DNA of 64,000 nt, from NCBI RefSeq assembly GCF_001941865.1, contig NZ_CP016162.1, forward strand, positions 4,463,501 to 4,527,500, given 5' to 3'. The stretch is from Pseudomonas alcaliphila JAB1 (lineage in GTDB: Bacteria; Pseudomonadota; Gammaproteobacteria; Pseudomonadales; Pseudomonadaceae). This document shows positions 46,515-58,653 of this stretch, one piece after another; position 1 is the first letter of the stretch; the number at the start of each line of letters is the position of its first letter. The notes beneath the pieces are model-generated. The model worked only from the letters and a program-made list of their open reading frames with translations, had not been told where the DNA came from and ran no database searches. Made by a program: the position numbers and the translations under genes.

Positions 46515-46979
46515 TTACATCTGACTTTGCAGGTACTTCTCCAGCCCCAGCTTGTCGATCAGCTGCAACTGAATCTCCAGCCAGTAGGCGTGGTCTTCCT
46601 CGGTGTCCTTGAGCTGGACCAGAAGGATGTCGCGGGTTTGGTAATCCTGGTGCTTCTCGCACAGCTCGATGCCCTTGCTCAGGGCCGCGCGCACTTCGTA
46701 CTCCAGGGCCAGATCCAGCTTCAGTGCCTCGGGTACGGTCTGCCCGAACGTGAAAGCGTTAGGCACCATGTCCGGCACACCCTCGAGGAAGATGATGCGC
46801 TTGAGCAACGCATCGGCGTGCTGGGTTTCCTCTTCCATCTCGTGATTGATGCGCTCGTAGAGCTTGCTGAAGCCCCAGTCCTCATACAGCCGCGAATGAA
46901 TGAAGTACTGGTCGCGCGCAGCCAGCTCGCCCTTGAGCAGGTGCTTGAGATAGTCGATGACTTCGGTATGGCCTTTCAT
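46515..46979 (-). CDS. ftnA: Heme-less bacterial ferritin (FtnA, formerly BfrA)
   Basis: A 154-residue four-helix ferritin. Ferroxidase ligands Glu18, Glu51, His54, Glu94, Glu127 and His130 appear intact. Position 52, the heme-ligating Met of true bacterioferritins, is Thr here (EETQHAD), as in P. aeruginosa FtnA, so heme should not be bound in the usual way. The ATG at 46979 gives the family start [20 protein letters not shown]. It stores iron and neighbours katG, matching the ferritin-catalase pairing known in Pseudomonas. Confidence 0.9.
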   Translation of the reverse strand: MKGHTEVIDYLKHLLKGELAARDQYFIHSRLYEDWGFSKLYERINHEMEEETQHADALLKRIIFLEGVPDMVPNAFTFGQTVPEALKLDLALEYEVRAALSKGIELCEKHQDYQTRDILLVQLKDTEEDHAYWLEIQLQLIDKLGLEKYLQSQM

Positions 46980-47046
46980 GCCGGCAATCCTTGTTGCATT
47001 CGTGAGCAGGGGGCAATGCTCCGCCTGACGCCCGGTTCGGTCAAGC

Positions 47047-47080
47047 AAAAGCACAACGCCTCCACGAGGGAGGCGTTGCG
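47047..47080 (-). terminator. Intrinsic terminator of katG
   Basis: On the minus strand CAACGCCTCC-CTCGT-GGAGGCGTTG is followed by TGCTTTTGC, 35 bp after the katG stop. Confidence 0.85.
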
Positions 47081-47114
47081 GTTTAACGACGCACCATCGG
47101 TGCGCGGGTCAGAC

Positions 47115-49325
<2,211 letters not shown>

Positions 49326-49469
49326 CTAGACCCGCTTCGCCAGACGAACCAATTCATGAAGCATAACGGCGCGATAGTTATTTTCTTTCATGAGCCAAAC
49401 ACCCTGCGCACGGCCCCAGAAATCGCCAACAGCACCCAGTACGCGCCCCAACGCAATAAATTCAGGCAA

Positions 49470-49497
49470 CAAAAAACCGGGCACAAGGCCCGGTTTC
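49470..49497 (-). terminator. Intrinsic terminator of the alpha operon
   Basis: On the minus strand AAACCGGGC-CTTGT-GCCCGGTTTTTTG follows the rplQ stop at 49514 by about 16 bp. The rest of the 248-bp gap up to katG has no gene. Confidence 0.92.
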
Positions 49498-49513
49498 TTG
49501 TACAACCAGCAAC

Positions 49514-49900
49514 TTACTCGGCAGCTTCTACCGAACCGCCGACCGGACGGTCGACCAGTTCAACGTAAGCCATCGGAGCGTTGTCGCCAGCGCGGAAACC
49601 GCACTTGAGGATGCGCAGGTAGCCGCCGTTACGGGTGGCGTAGCGCTTGCCCAGATCGTTGAACAGCTTGCCGACGATGGCTTTCGAACGGGTACGATCG
49701 AAGGCCAGACGACGATTGGCAACGCTGTCTTCCTTGGCCAGGGTGATCAGCGGCTCGGCAACGCGACGCAGTTCCTTGGCTTTCGGCAGGGTAGTTTTGA
49801 TCAGCTCGTGCTCGAACAGCGAGACCGCCATGTTCTGGAACATGGCCTTGCGGTGAGCGCTGGTGCGGCTGAGGTGACGGCCACTTTTACGATGACGCAT
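49514..49900 (-). CDS. rplQ: 50S ribosomal protein L17
   Basis: Large-subunit protein near the peptide exit tunnel, 128 residues, with [20 protein letters not shown] at the start and [20 protein letters not shown] in the middle. It is the last gene of the alpha operon and is followed by a strong terminator. Confidence 0.98.
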
Positions 49901-49944
49901 GGTTCAATTCCTTACCAAACTTGTTCGTTCGGTGATGATGACGA

Positions 49945-50946
49945 TCAGGCAGTGGCCTTATCGTCTTTCTTCAGACTTGCCGGCGGCCAGTTGTCGAGGC
50001 GCATACCGAGGGACAGACCGCGAGAAGCCAGAACATCCTTGATTTCGGTCAGGGATTTCTTGCCCAGGTTCGGGGTTTTGAGCAGCTCTACTTCGGTGCG
50101 CTGAATCAGGTCACCGATGTAGTAGATGTTCTCTGCCTTGAGGCAGTTGGCCGAACGTACGGTCAGTTCCAGGTCATCGACAGGACGCAGCAGGATCGGA
50201 TCGATCTCGTCTTCCTGCTCGACCACCACTGGCTCACTGTCACCTTTGAGGTCGACGAACGCGGCCAGCTGCTGCTGCAGGATGGTCGCGGCACGACGGA
50301 TAGCCTCTTCAGGGTCCAGAGTACCGTTGGTTTCCAGGTCGATAACCAGTTTGTCCAGGTTGGTGCGCTGCTCGACACGGGCGTTTTCCACCACGTAAGC
50401 AACCCGACGCACAGGGCTGAACGAAGCATCCAGCTGCAAGCGACCAATGCTGCGGCTTTCATCTTCGTCGCTCTGACGCGCGTCAGCCGGCTCATAGCCG
50501 CGACCACGAGCCACGGTGAGCTTCATGTTCAGCGCGCCATTGGAGGCCAGGTTGGCGATTACGTGGTCGCCATTGACGATTTCGACATCGTGATCCAGCT
50601 GAATATCGGCAGCGGTAACTACGCCCGGGCCCTTCTTAGCCAGAGTCAGGGTCACTTCGTCACGGCCGTGCAGCTTGATAGCCAGACCTTTCAGGTTGAG
50701 CAGGATCTCGATGACATCTTCCTGCACACCTTCGATCGCGGAGTACTCATGGAGTACGCCATCGATCTCGGCCTCGACTACTGCACAGCCAGGCATGGAG
50801 GACAACAGGATGCGACGCAGCGCGTTGCCCAGGGTATGGCCAAAGCCACGCTCGAGAGGCTCGAGAGTGATCTTGGCGCGGGTCGGACTGACCTCCTGCA
50901 CATCGATGTGACGGGGGGTCAGGAACTCATTTACCGAAATCTGCAT
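49945..50946 (-). CDS. rpoA: RNA polymerase alpha subunit
   Basis: Alpha subunit, 333 residues. The N-terminal assembly domain (about 1-235) contains [20 protein letters not shown]; a linker leads to the C-terminal domain (about 250-320) that contacts UP elements and activators ([20 protein letters not shown]). It sits between rpsD and rplQ in the standard alpha-operon order, with 44 bp to rplQ. Confidence 0.98.
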   Translation of the reverse strand: MQISVNEFLTPRHIDVQEVSPTRAKITLEPLERGFGHTLGNALRRILLSSMPGCAVVEAEIDGVLHEYSAIEGVQEDVIEILLNLKGLAIKLHGRDEVTLTLAKKGPGVVTAADIQLDHDVEIVNGDHVIANLASNGALNMKLTVARGRGYEPADARQSDEDESRSIGRLQLDASFSPVRRVAYVVENARVEQRTNLDKLVIDLETNGTLDPEEAIRRAATILQQQLAAFVDLKGDSEPVVVEQEDEIDPILLRPVDDLELTVRSANCLKAENIYYIGDLIQRTEVELLKTPNLGKKSLTEIKDVLASRGLSLGMRLDNWPPASLKKDDKATA

Positions 50947-50968
50947 GGATGCACCTATTTTCTAGCCC

Positions 50969-51589
50969 TTACTTGGAGTAGAGCTCGACAATCAGGCTCT
51001 CGTTGATGTCAGCGGACAGATCGCCACGAGCCGGTACGTTCTTGAACACACCAGACTTCTTCTCGGCGTCTACTTCTACCCACTCAACACGGCCACGCTG
51101 GGCGCAGAGCTCGAGAGCCTGAGCGATGCGCAGCTGATTGCGCGATTTCTCGCGAATAGCAACGACGTCGCCAGCCTTAACTTGGTAGGACGGTACGTTT
51201 ACGGTCTGACCGTTGACGCTGATCGCTTTGTGCGAGACCAGCTGACGGGACTCGGCACGAGTAGCGCCAAAACCCATACGGTAAACCACGTTGTCCAGAC
51301 GGCACTCCAGCAGTTGCAGCAGATTTTCGCCGGTGGCGCCTTTCTGGCTGGCAGCTTGCTTGTAGTAACCGCTGAATTGACGCTCCAGTACGCCGTAGAT
51401 ACGACGAACTTTTTGCTTCTCACGCAGCTGGGTGCCGTAGTCGGACTGACGGCCACGGCGCTGGCCGTGGATACCCGGGGCTGCTTCGATGTTGCACTTA
51501 GATTCAAGCGCGCGAACACCACTCTTCAGAAAGAGATCGGTGCCTTCACGACGAGACAGTTTGCACTTGGGACCAATGTAACGAGCCAT
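50969..51589 (-). CDS. rpsD: 30S ribosomal protein S4
   Basis: Primary 16S-binding protein, 206 residues, with the S4 RNA-binding domain around [20 protein letters not shown]. In enterics S4 is the translational repressor of the alpha operon. Only two cysteines are near the N-terminus (9 and 32), so this is the zinc-free form. Ends 22 bp before rpoA. Confidence 0.98.
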   Translation of the reverse strand: MARYIGPKCKLSRREGTDLFLKSGVRALESKCNIEAAPGIHGQRRGRQSDYGTQLREKQKVRRIYGVLERQFSGYYKQAASQKGATGENLLQLLECRLDNVVYRMGFGATRAESRQLVSHKAISVNGQTVNVPSYQVKAGDVVAIREKSRNQLRIAQALELCAQRGRVEWVEVDAEKKSGVFKNVPARGDLSADINESLIVELYSK

Positions 51590-51606
51590 TTCTCACTGTC
51601 TCCTGA

Positions 51607-51996
51607 TTACACGCGACGCTTCTTCGGCGGACGGCACCCGTTGTGCGGGATTGGCGTCACGTCGGTGATGCTGGCGATTTTGTAGCCGCAGGCGTTCAGA
51701 GCACGCACGGCGGATTCGCGACCTGGGCCTGGACCTTTGACGTTGACGTCGAGGTTCTTCAGACCGTATTCCAGTGCAGCCTGACCAGCGCGCTCGGCGG
51801 CGATCTGAGCAGCGAACGGAGTGGACTTACGCGAGCCGCGGAAACCCGAACCACCGGAGGTAGCCCAGGACAGGGCGTTACCCTGACGGTCGGTAATGGT
51901 CACGATAGTGTTGTTGAAAGACGCGTGGATGTGGGCGATGCCATCAACCACCGTCTTTTTGACTTTTTTACGAGTACGAGCAGCAGGTTTTGCCAT
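51607..51996 (-). CDS. rpsK: 30S ribosomal protein S11
   Basis: Platform protein of the small subunit, 129 residues, with [20 protein letters not shown] near the start and the C-terminal [20 protein letters not shown]. It lies 17 bp before rpsD in the alpha operon. Confidence 0.98.
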   Translation of the reverse strand: MAKPAARTRKKVKKTVVDGIAHIHASFNNTIVTITDRQGNALSWATSGGSGFRGSRKSTPFAAQIAAERAGQAALEYGLKNLDVNVKGPGPGRESAVRALNACGYKIASITDVTPIPHNGCRPPKKRRV

Positions 51997-52026
51997 GACT
52001 AAATTCCTGTCGATTCGCGAATGCGA

Positions 52027-52383
52027 TTACTTGCGGATCGGCTTACGCGGGCCCTTACGGGTGCGAGCGTTGGTCTTGGTACGCTGACCGCGAACCGGTA
52101 GACCTTTACGATGACGCAGGCCACGGTAGCAACCCAGATCCATCAAGCGCTTGATCTTCATATTCACTTCACGACGCAGGTCGCCTTCGGTATTCACCTT
52201 GGCTACTTCGCCACGCAGCTGTTCGATCTGCTCGTCAGTCAGATCCTTGATTTTCGCAGCCGGGTTTACACCGGTAGCGGCACAGATTTTCTGCGCAGTG
52301 GTGCGACCAACACCGAAGATGTAGGTCAGCGAGATAACAGTGTGCTTGTTATCCGGAATGTTAACGCCTGCAATACGGGCCAT
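52027..52383 (-). CDS. rpsM: 30S ribosomal protein S13
   Basis: Head protein of the small subunit at the inter-subunit bridge, 118 residues, with [20 protein letters not shown] and [20 protein letters not shown]. It is the first gene of the alpha operon; a terminator hairpin and candidate promoter lie in the 133-bp gap upstream. Confidence 0.98.
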   Translation of the reverse strand: MARIAGVNIPDNKHTVISLTYIFGVGRTTAQKICAATGVNPAAKIKDLTDEQIEQLRGEVAKVNTEGDLRREVNMKIKRLMDLGCYRGLRHRKGLPVRGQRTKTNARTRKGPRKPIRK

Positions 52384-52442
52384 TCAGTGGAACTCCAATT
52401 GACAGCTACCTACGCCCCGGAAGCCAAGAAATAGGGCGCGAG

Positions 52443-52471
52443 ATATTAACGCTGTAATAACAAATAATCAA
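52443..52471 (-). promoter_or_regulatory. Candidate promoter of the alpha operon
   Basis: On the minus strand TTGATT (52466-52471), exactly 17 bp, then TAATAT (52443-52448), 60 bp upstream of rpsM. The -35 hexamer directly follows the rpmJ terminator hairpin. Confidence 0.6.
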
Positions 52472-52495
52472 CCCGGCAGCGCACTAGCTGCCGGG
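52465..52495 (-). terminator. Terminator-like hairpin after rpmJ
   Basis: CCCGGCAGC-TAGTGC-GCTGCCGGG has a 9-bp stem and is followed by TTGATTATTTGTTATT, a moderate T-rich tail. It ends the spc operon ahead of rpsM. Confidence 0.75.
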
Positions 52496-52516
52496 CTTAT
52501 CACGCGTGGTTCACAC

Positions 52517-52633
52517 TCAGCCTTGGCGCTGCTTGTGACGCGGCTCTGCGCTGCAGATCACCCGCACGACACCTTCGCGACGGATAATTTTGCAGTTACG
52601 GCACAGCTTTTTCACCGATGCACGAACTTTCAT
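52517..52633 (-). CDS. rpmJ: 50S ribosomal protein L36 (zinc-binding form)
   Basis: A 38-residue protein, [20 protein letters not shown] at the start and HKQRQG at the end. Cys11, Cys14, Cys27 and His33 form the zinc site, so this is the C+ paralogue. It lies 28 bp after secY as the last spc-operon gene. Confidence 0.96.
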
Positions 52634-52661
52634 TACCAACTCCTCGAACCTTACGGGTGGA

Positions 52662-53990
52662 TCAGCGGAGCATGCCGCTGCCATAGCCCTTCAGGTTGGC
52701 TTTCTTCATCAGGGAATCGTACTGGTGAGACACGAGGTGCGATTGCACTTGGGACATGAAGTCCATTACAACCACGACCACGATCAGCAACGAGGTCCCG
52801 CTAAGGTAGAACGGAACGTTGGCTGCAACCACCAGGAACTGGGGCAACAGGCACACGGCCGTCATGTACAGAGCACCGAACATGGTCAAGCGGGTCAGAA
52901 CGCCATCGATATAGCGTGCAGACTGCTCGCCCGGACGGATGCCCGGAATAAAGGCACCGGACTTCTTCAGGTTTTCCGCTACGTCTTTCGGGTTGAACAT
53001 CAGCGCTGTGTAGAAGAAGCAGAAGAAAATGATCCCTGCACTAAACAGCAGAATGTTCAACGGCTGACCAGGAGCGATAGCCTGCGAAATGTCCTGCAGC
53101 CAGCCCAAACCCTCGGACTGACCAAACCAGGCACCCAGCGAGGCCGGGAACAGCAGAAGGCTGCTGGCGAAGATGGCCGGGATTACGCCCGCCATGTTCA
53201 CCTTCAACGGCAGGTGGCTGGTCTGCGCAGCGAAGACCTTACGGCCCTGCTGACGCTTGGCATAGTGCACCGCAATGCGACGCTGACCACGCTCAATGAA
53301 CACCACGAAACCGATGATCGCTACTGCCAGCAGGCCGATGGCGATCAGAGCGAAGATGTTGATATCGCCCTGACGAGCAGACTCGAAAGACTGCCCGATT
53401 GCCGACGGCAGACCGGCCACGATGCCTGCAAAAATCAGCATCGAGATACCGTTGCCGACACCGCGCTCGGTGATCTGCTCGCCCAGCCACATCATGAACA
53501 TCGCGCCCGCCACGAAAGTGGTGATCGCCACGAAGTGGAAGCCGAAATCGCCCGAGAACGCAACGCCCTGACTAGCCAGACCAACGGACATACCGATGGC
53601 CTGAACGAACGCCAGAACGAGAGTGCCGTAGCGGGTGTACTGGCTGATCTTGCGACGGCCAGCTTCACCTTCCTTCTTCAACTGTTCCAGCTGCGGGCTG
53701 ACAGCGGTCATCAGTTGCATGATGATCGATGCCGAAATGTACGGCATGATCCCCAGTGCAAAGATGCTCATCCGCTCCAGCGCGCCGCCGGAAAACATGT
53801 TGAACAAGCTAAGAATGGTCCCCTCATTCTGCCGGAACAGATCCGCCAGTCGGTCTGGGTTGATGCCAGGAACCGGGATGTGCGCACCTATCCGGTAGAC
53901 GATGATCGCCAGGAACAGGAAACGCAGACGAGCCCAGAGTTCGGACAACCCGCCACCTGCCAGCGCTGAGAGAGCACCTTGCTTAGCCAT
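52662..53990 (-). CDS. secY: SecYEG translocon subunit SecY
   Basis: Core channel of the Sec translocon, 442 residues with ten membrane spans. Recognisable parts are the N-terminal [20 protein letters not shown], the plug-region [20 protein letters not shown] and the cytosolic loops with [18 protein letters not shown]. It starts immediately after the rplO stop. Confidence 0.98.
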
Positions 53991-54422
53991 TTAGTCCTCG
54001 AACTTACCGCCAGCTGCCTCGATAGCCGCACGCGCACCCTTGGTGGCGGCGATACCTTTCAGGGTGACCGCACGGGTAACCTCACCGGACAGCATGACTT
54101 TCACACGCTGTACGTGATGGCCTACCAGATTGGCATCCTTCAGAGCCTGCAGAGTTACAACACCTTCTACCTTGTTCAGCTCGGAGGTACGCACTTCAGC
54201 GCGATCCATAGCCTTCAGGGAGACGAAGCCGAACTTCGGCAGACGGCGGTGCAGCGGCTGCTGACCACCCTCAAAGCCCGGAGCGATGGAACCACCGGAG
54301 CGGGAGGTTTGACCTTTGTGGCCACGGCCACCAGTCTTACCCAGACCGCTACCGATGCCACGGCCCGGACGGTGCTTCTCGCGACGGGCACCCGGCGCGG
54401 AACGCAGATCGTTCAGTTGCAT
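53991..54422 (-). CDS. rplO: 50S ribosomal protein L15
   Basis: A 143-residue protein with the Gly/Arg-rich [20 protein letters not shown] near the N-terminus. ATG 54422 is the family start [20 protein letters not shown]; the frame opens further up. It abuts secY without a gap, so the two are translationally coupled. Confidence 0.98.
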   Translation of the reverse strand: MQLNDLRSAPGARREKHRPGRGIGSGLGKTGGRGHKGQTSRSGGSIAPGFEGGQQPLHRRLPKFGFVSLKAMDRAEVRTSELNKVEGVVTLQALKDANLVGHHVQRVKVMLSGEVTRAVTLKGIAATKGARAAIEAAGGKFED

Positions 54423-54424
54423 GA

Positions 54425-54604
54425 TTAACCCTCCACCTTCAACAGGTAGTAAGCCTTGTTGATCATGCCGCGGTTTTCCGGAGTATCCAGAACCTCTACG
54501 GTGTGACCGATGCGACGCAGGCCCAGGCCCTTGACGCAAGCTTTGTGATTGGCCAGACGGCCATTGGTGCTCTTGATCAGAGTCACTTTGACGGTATTAG
54601 CCAT
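54425..54604 (-). CDS. rpmD: 50S ribosomal protein L30
   Basis: A 59-residue protein, [20 protein letters not shown] at the start and LLKVEG at the end, with [20 protein letters not shown] in the middle. It is 2 bp from both rpsE and rplO. Confidence 0.97.
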   Translation of the reverse strand: MANTVKVTLIKSTNGRLANHKACVKGLGLRRIGHTVEVLDTPENRGMINKAYYLLKVEG

Positions 54605-54606
54605 GG

Positions 54607-55107
54607 TTAGAGAATCTCCTCGACGCTCTTGCCACGCTTGGCTGCAACAGAACCCGGAGACTGCATGGTCTTCAGACCCTTGAAAGTGGCATGAACCACG
54701 TTCACCGGGTTGGTCGAGCCGTAGCACTTGGCCAGAACGTTCTGCACACCAGCCACTTCCAGCACGGCACGCATGGCGCCGCCGGCGATGATACCGGTAC
54801 CTTCCGAAGCCGGCTGCATGAACACCTTGGAGGCGCCGTGAGCGGACTTGATCGGGTACTGCAGAGTGGTGCCGTTCAGATCAACTTGGATCATGTTGCG
54901 ACGAGCAGCTTCCATCGCCTTCTGGATAGCAGCCGGAACTTCGCGGGACTTGCCACGGCCGAAACCGACGCGACCCTTGCCATCACCTACCACGGTCAGC
55001 GCGGTGAAAGTGAAGATACGGCCACCCTTTACGGTCTTGGCAACGCGGTTAACCTGAACCAGCTTCTCGATGTAGCCTTCGTCGCGCTTTTGGTCGTTAT
55101 TTGCCAT
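54607..55107 (-). CDS. rpsE: 30S ribosomal protein S5
   Basis: A 166-residue protein with an N-terminal double-stranded-RNA-binding domain ([20 protein letters not shown]) and a C-terminal domain ([20 protein letters not shown]). It affects translational accuracy; spectinomycin-resistance mutations map to the first domain. Confidence 0.98.
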   Translation of the reverse strand: MANNDQKRDEGYIEKLVQVNRVAKTVKGGRIFTFTALTVVGDGKGRVGFGRGKSREVPAAIQKAMEAARRNMIQVDLNGTTLQYPIKSAHGASKVFMQPASEGTGIIAGGAMRAVLEVAGVQNVLAKCYGSTNPVNVVHATFKGLKTMQSPGSVAAKRGKSVEEIL

Positions 55108-55110
55108 AAC

Positions 55111-55461
55111 TTAGAACTCCAGCCCGCCTTCACGAGCAGCATCAGCCAGCGCCTTGACGCGGCCGTGGTACTTGAAGCCAGAACGGTCGAATGCCACCTG
55201 GGTCACACCAGCGGCTTTCGCACGCTCAGCAACCAGCGCACCAACTTTCTTGGCTGCGTCGACGTTGCCGGTGGCGCCATCACGCAGAGCTTTGTCCAAG
55301 GTAGAGGCGCTGGCCAGAACCTTGCTGCCGTCGGCCGAGATGACCTGGGCGTAGATGTGCTGCGAAGAGCGGTACACGCACAGACGCACGGCTTCGAGCT
55401 CGTGCATTTTCAGGCGTGCTTTGCGAGCGCGACGCAGACGAGTAACTTTTTTGTCGGTCAT
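55111..55461 (-). CDS. rplR: 50S ribosomal protein L18
   Basis: 5S-rRNA-binding protein, 116 residues, with [20 protein letters not shown] and [20 protein letters not shown]. It lies 11 bp after rplF and 3 bp before rpsE. Confidence 0.98.
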   Translation of the reverse strand: MTDKKVTRLRRARKARLKMHELEAVRLCVYRSSQHIYAQVISADGSKVLASASTLDKALRDGATGNVDAAKKVGALVAERAKAAGVTQVAFDRSGFKYHGRVKALADAAREGGLEF

Positions 55462-55472
55462 TTTTCAGCCCC

Positions 55473-56006
55473 TTACTTCTTCTTGGCTTCTTTACGACGG
55501 ACAACTTCATCCGCGTAACGAACGCCTTTGCCCTTGTAGGGCTCAGGACGACGGAAGTCACGGATTTCCGCAGCCACCTGACCCACCAGTTGCTTGTCGA
55601 TACCCTTGATCAGGATTTCGGTCTGGTTCGGGGTTTCGGCCACGACACCTTCCGGCAGTTCGTAGTCGATCGGGTGGGAGAAGCCCAGTGCGAGGTTCAG
55701 CACCTGGCCTTTGGCTTGAGCTTTGTAGCCCACGCCGACCAGTTGCAGCTTACGCTCGAAGCCTTGGCTGACACCGATGACCATGTTGTTCACCAGAGCA
55801 CGAGTAGTACCGGCCATAGCGCGGTTCTGCTGGTCGCCATTACGGGCGGCGAAACGCAGTTCGCTACCTTCCTGGATCACTTCCACGGACGAGTGAATGT
55901 TCAGTTCCAGAGCACCCTTGGCACCCTTAACCGAGAGCTGCTGACCGGCGAGTTTGATCTCGACACCGGCAGGCAGCACAACGGGGTTCTTAGCAACGCG
56001 AGACAT
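55473..56006 (-). CDS. rplF: 50S ribosomal protein L6
   Basis: A 177-residue protein of two related domains near the sarcin-ricin loop, starting [20 protein letters not shown] and ending with the conserved [20 protein letters not shown]. It lies 12 bp after rpsH. Confidence 0.98.
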   Translation of the reverse strand: MSRVAKNPVVLPAGVEIKLAGQQLSVKGAKGALELNIHSSVEVIQEGSELRFAARNGDQQNRAMAGTTRALVNNMVIGVSQGFERKLQLVGVGYKAQAKGQVLNLALGFSHPIDYELPEGVVAETPNQTEILIKGIDKQLVGQVAAEIRDFRRPEPYKGKGVRYADEVVRRKEAKKK

Positions 56007-56018
56007 GCTTATCCCCCC

Positions 56019-56411
56019 TTAGAACACGGTGCAGAGCACTTCGCCGCCGACACCGGCAGCGCGCGCAGCGCGATCCGTCATCACACCTTTGTTGGTGGAG
56101 ACGATGGAAACACCGAGACCGCCGCGAACCTTCGGCAGGTCATCGACGGATTTGTATTGACGAAGGCCAGGACGGCTCACGCGCTTGACTTCCTCGATGA
56201 CCGGACGGCCTTCGAAGTACTTCAGCTCGATGGACAGTTGTGGCTTGGCTTCACCATTGACTTCATAACCCGCAATGTAACCTTCGTCTTTCAGAACTTT
56301 GGCTACGGCTACCTTCAGAGTGGAAGAAGGCATGCTTACGACGGACTTTTCAGCCATCTGGGCATTACGGATACGAGTTAGCATGTCCGCTAACGGGTCC
56401 TGCATACTCAT
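56019..56411 (-). CDS. rpsH: 30S ribosomal protein S8
   Basis: Primary 16S-binding protein, 130 residues, [20 protein letters not shown] to LCTVF. In E. coli S8 represses the spc operon at the rplE region. Here it follows an unusual 184-bp gap with hairpins and its own likely promoter, so it may head a separate unit. Confidence 0.98.
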   Translation of the reverse strand: MSMQDPLADMLTRIRNAQMAEKSVVSMPSSTLKVAVAKVLKDEGYIAGYEVNGEAKPQLSIELKYFEGRPVIEEVKRVSRPGLRQYKSVDDLPKVRGGLGVSIVSTNKGVMTDRAARAAGVGGEVLCTVF

Positions 56412-56434
56412 GGGCTAGACGCTCCTGATACAAA

Positions 56435-56454
56435 AAGAACAGCCCGAGGGCTGT
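56435..56454 (-). terminator. Short hairpin with T-run in the rpsH leader
   Basis: On the minus strand ACAGCCC-TC-GGGCTGT is followed by TCTTTTTG, ending 23 bp before the rpsH ATG. The 2-base gap means the loop must open by one or two pairs. It looks like an attenuator downstream of the internal promoter. Confidence 0.6.
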
Positions 56455-56505
56455 GGGATCATCCAAAAGCTCGGCATGGAAATACCAGGCTCAGGAGAGC
56501 CGGAC

Positions 56506-56534
56506 ATTCTAGAGACCGATCAAAAATGAATCAA
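56506..56534 (-). promoter_or_regulatory. Candidate internal sigma-70 promoter before rpsH
   Basis: On the minus strand TTGATT (56529-56534), exactly 17 bp, then TAGAAT (56506-56511), which matches TATAAT at 5 of 6. It lies about 95 bp upstream of the rpsH ATG. Confidence 0.65.
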
Positions 56535-56555
56535 GCCCCAAAAGGGGCTTGATTC
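56521..56555 (-). terminator. Intrinsic terminator in the rpsN-rpsH gap
   Basis: GAATCAAGCCCC-TTTT-GGGGCTTGATTC has a perfect 12-bp stem followed by ATTTTTG. Its 3' arm supplies the -35 element of the candidate rpsH promoter. Confidence 0.8.
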
Positions 56556-56559
56556 GGAT

Positions 56560-56586
56560 AAAACAAAGCCGGCGCGAGGCCGGCTC
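56560..56586 (-). terminator. Intrinsic terminator directly after rpsN
   Basis: On the minus strand AGCCGGC-CTCGC-GCCGGCT is followed by TTGTTTTATCC, about 10 bp after the rpsN stop. Confidence 0.75.
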
Positions 56587-56595
56587 CGTTTCGAC

Positions 56596-56901
56596 TTACC
56601 AGCTGGCTTTCACCAGGCCCGGTACGTCACCGCGCATGGCGGCTTCGCGCAGCTTGTTACGCGACAGACCGAACTTGCGGTAAACGCCGTGCGGACGGCC
56701 GGTGATGCGGCAACGGTTACGCAGGCGCGAAGCGCTGGCGTCACGTGGTTGCTTCTGCAGAGCGACCTGAGCTTCCCAACGCGCTTCCGGACTGGTGTTC
56801 GGATTAGCGATGGTGGCTTTCAGCTCGGCACGCTTCTTGGCGTACTTGGCAACCGTTTGCTGACGCTTCAGCTCGCGGTTCTTCATGCTTGTCTTGGCCA
56901 T
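56596..56901 (-). CDS. rpsN: 30S ribosomal protein S14 (zinc-free long form)
   Basis: A 101-residue protein, [20 protein letters not shown] at the start and [12 protein letters not shown] at the end. It lacks CxxC pairs, so it is the long C-minus form that needs no zinc. Two terminator-like hairpins follow its stop, which is unexpected inside the spc operon. Confidence 0.98.
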   Translation of the reverse strand: MAKTSMKNRELKRQQTVAKYAKKRAELKATIANPNTSPEARWEAQVALQKQPRDASASRLRNRCRITGRPHGVYRKFGLSRNKLREAAMRGDVPGLVKASW

Positions 56902-56915
56902 TATCCAGACTCCGA

Positions 56916-57455
56916 TCAGTTGCGGAACGGGAAGTTGAAAGCACGCAGCAGAGCGCGGCCTTCATCATCGTTACGGGCAGTGGTAGTCAGGGTGATGTCC
57001 AGACCACGCAGCGCATCGATTTTGTCGTAATCGATTTCCGGGAAGATGATCTGCTCTTTCACGCCCATGCTGTAGTTGCCACGACCATCGAAGGACTTGG
57101 CATTCAGGCCGCGGAAGTCACGCACGCGCGGCAGGGAGATGGACAGCAGACGATCCAGGAACTCGTACATACGCTCGCGACGCAGAGTGACCTTGACGCC
57201 AATCGGCCAACCTTCACGAACCTTGAAACCTGCGATCGACTTGCGGGCATGAGTCACAACGACTTTCTGACCGGTAATCTTCTCGAGGTCGGCAACAGCG
57301 TTTTCGATGATCTTCTTGTCACCGATCGCTTCGCCCAGGCCCATGTTCAGGGTGATCTTGGTGATGCGCGGAACTTCCATCACGTTCGCCAGCTTCAGTT
57401 CTTCCTTCAGCTTGGGCGCGATTTCCTTCCGGTAAATCTCTTTCAGTCGTGCCAT
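56916..57455 (-). CDS. rplE: 50S ribosomal protein L5
   Basis: 5S-rRNA-binding protein at the central protuberance, 179 residues, with [20 protein letters not shown] at the start and [20 protein letters not shown] in the middle. It lies 19 bp after rplX and 14 bp before rpsN. Confidence 0.98.
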   Translation of the reverse strand: MARLKEIYRKEIAPKLKEELKLANVMEVPRITKITLNMGLGEAIGDKKIIENAVADLEKITGQKVVVTHARKSIAGFKVREGWPIGVKVTLRRERMYEFLDRLLSISLPRVRDFRGLNAKSFDGRGNYSMGVKEQIIFPEIDYDKIDALRGLDITLTTTARNDDEGRALLRAFNFPFRN

Positions 57456-57474
57456 GGTATTTACCTACGGATTC

Positions 57475-57789
57475 TCAAGCGCCAACCGGCTTCTGGGTGG
57501 ACTTGAAGACACGAATTTTCTTGCCGTCTTCGGTCTTGAAGCCAACGCGGTCAGCCTTGCTGGTTTCAGAGTTGAAGATGGCAACGTTGGAAGCGTGCAG
57601 AGGCGCTTCTTTCTCGACGATACCGCCTTGAACGCCCGACATCGGGTTCGGCTTGGTATGACGCTTCACCAGGTTGATGCCACCGACGACCAGACGGTCG
57701 TCAGCGAGAACCTTGAGCACCTTACCGCGCTTACCTTTGTCTTTGCCGGCGATCACGATGATCTCGTCGTCACGACGAATCTTTTGCAT
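57475..57789 (-). CDS. rplX: 50S ribosomal protein L24
   Basis: Assembly-initiating large-subunit protein, 104 residues, with the KOW motif [20 protein letters not shown] and [12 protein letters not shown]. It lies 11 bp after rplN. Confidence 0.98.
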   Translation of the reverse strand: MQKIRRDDEIIVIAGKDKGKRGKVLKVLADDRLVVGGINLVKRHTKPNPMSGVQGGIVEKEAPLHASNVAIFNSETSKADRVGFKTEDGKKIRVFKSTQKPVGA

Positions 57790-57800
57790 GTCGGATCTCC

Positions 57801-58169
57801 TTAAAGCACTTCAGGGGCGAGCGAGACGATCTTCATGAACTTCTCGGAACGCAGTTCACGGGTCACTGGCCCGAAGATACGGGTACCGATCGGCTCTTGC
57901 TTGTTGTTCAGCAGAACAGCAGCGTTGCCGTCGAAGCGGATGATCGAACCGTCGGCACGACGAACGCCGTGACGGGTACGAACAACCACTGCGGTCATGA
58001 CCTGACCTTTCTTCACTTTGCCGCGCGGAATTGCTTCCTTGACGGTGACCTTGATGATGTCGCCGATGCCGGCGTAGCGACGATGAGAGCCGCCCAGCAC
58101 CTTGATGCACATAACGCGACGTGCACCACTGTTGTCAGCCACATCGAGCATGGATTGAGTCTGAATCAT
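57801..58169 (-). CDS. rplN: 50S ribosomal protein L14
   Basis: Inter-subunit bridge protein, 122 residues, [20 protein letters not shown] to [12 protein letters not shown]. It marks the head of the classical spc operon, 23 bp after rpsQ. I saw no clear promoter in that short gap. Confidence 0.98.
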   Translation of the reverse strand: MIQTQSMLDVADNSGARRVMCIKVLGGSHRRYAGIGDIIKVTVKEAIPRGKVKKGQVMTAVVVRTRHGVRRADGSIIRFDGNAAVLLNNKQEPIGTRIFGPVTRELRSEKFMKIVSLAPEVL

Positions 58170-58192
58170 AAAATTTCTCCGACCCCTAGCCC

Positions 58193-58459
58193 TTAGACGT
58201 CAACTGCGCGTTCGACGACTTCAACCAGAGCCCAGGACTTGGTCTTGGACTGCGGACGGGTTTCGCGAATGGAAACCTTGTCGCCGATCTTGCACTGGTT
58301 GGTTTCGTCGTGAGCGTGCAGTTTGGTCGAACGCTTGACGTATTTACCGTAGATCGGGTGCTTTACACGGCGCTCGATCAGAACGGTGATGGTCTTGTCC
58401 ATCTTGTCGCTGACAACACGGCCGGTCAGCGTACGGACTGTTTTTTCGGCTTCAGCCAT
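58193..58459 (-). CDS. rpsQ: 30S ribosomal protein S17
   Basis: An 88-residue protein with [20 protein letters not shown] and [23 protein letters not shown] 58459 is the family start; an upstream in-frame start at 58465 adds two residues. It is 2 bp from rpmC and ends the S10 operon in the classical layout. Confidence 0.97.
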   Translation of the reverse strand: MAEAEKTVRTLTGRVVSDKMDKTITVLIERRVKHPIYGKYVKRSTKLHAHDETNQCKIGDKVSIRETRPQSKTKSWALVEVVERAVDV

Positions 58460-58461
58460 GA

Positions 58462-58653
58462 TCACTTACCTGCCTGCTGGTTGAGCACAGTTTTCACACG
58501 AGCGATGTCGCGCTTAACTTGCGAGAGCAGGTGAGACTGCCCCAACTGGCCAGTTGCTTTCTGCATGCGCAGATTGAACTGGTCGCGCAGCAGACCGAGC
58601 AGTTGCTCGTTCAGTTGCTGTGCGGTTTTTTCACGAAGTTCGGTCGCTTTCAT
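58462..58653 (-). CDS. rpmC: 50S ribosomal protein L29
   Basis: A 63-residue helical hairpin near the exit tunnel, [20 protein letters not shown] and [15 protein letters not shown]. The ATG at 58653 overlaps the rplP stop by one base. Confidence 0.97.
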   Translation of the reverse strand: MKATELREKTAQQLNEQLLGLLRDQFNLRMQKATGQLGQSHLLSQVKRDIARVKTVLNQQAGK

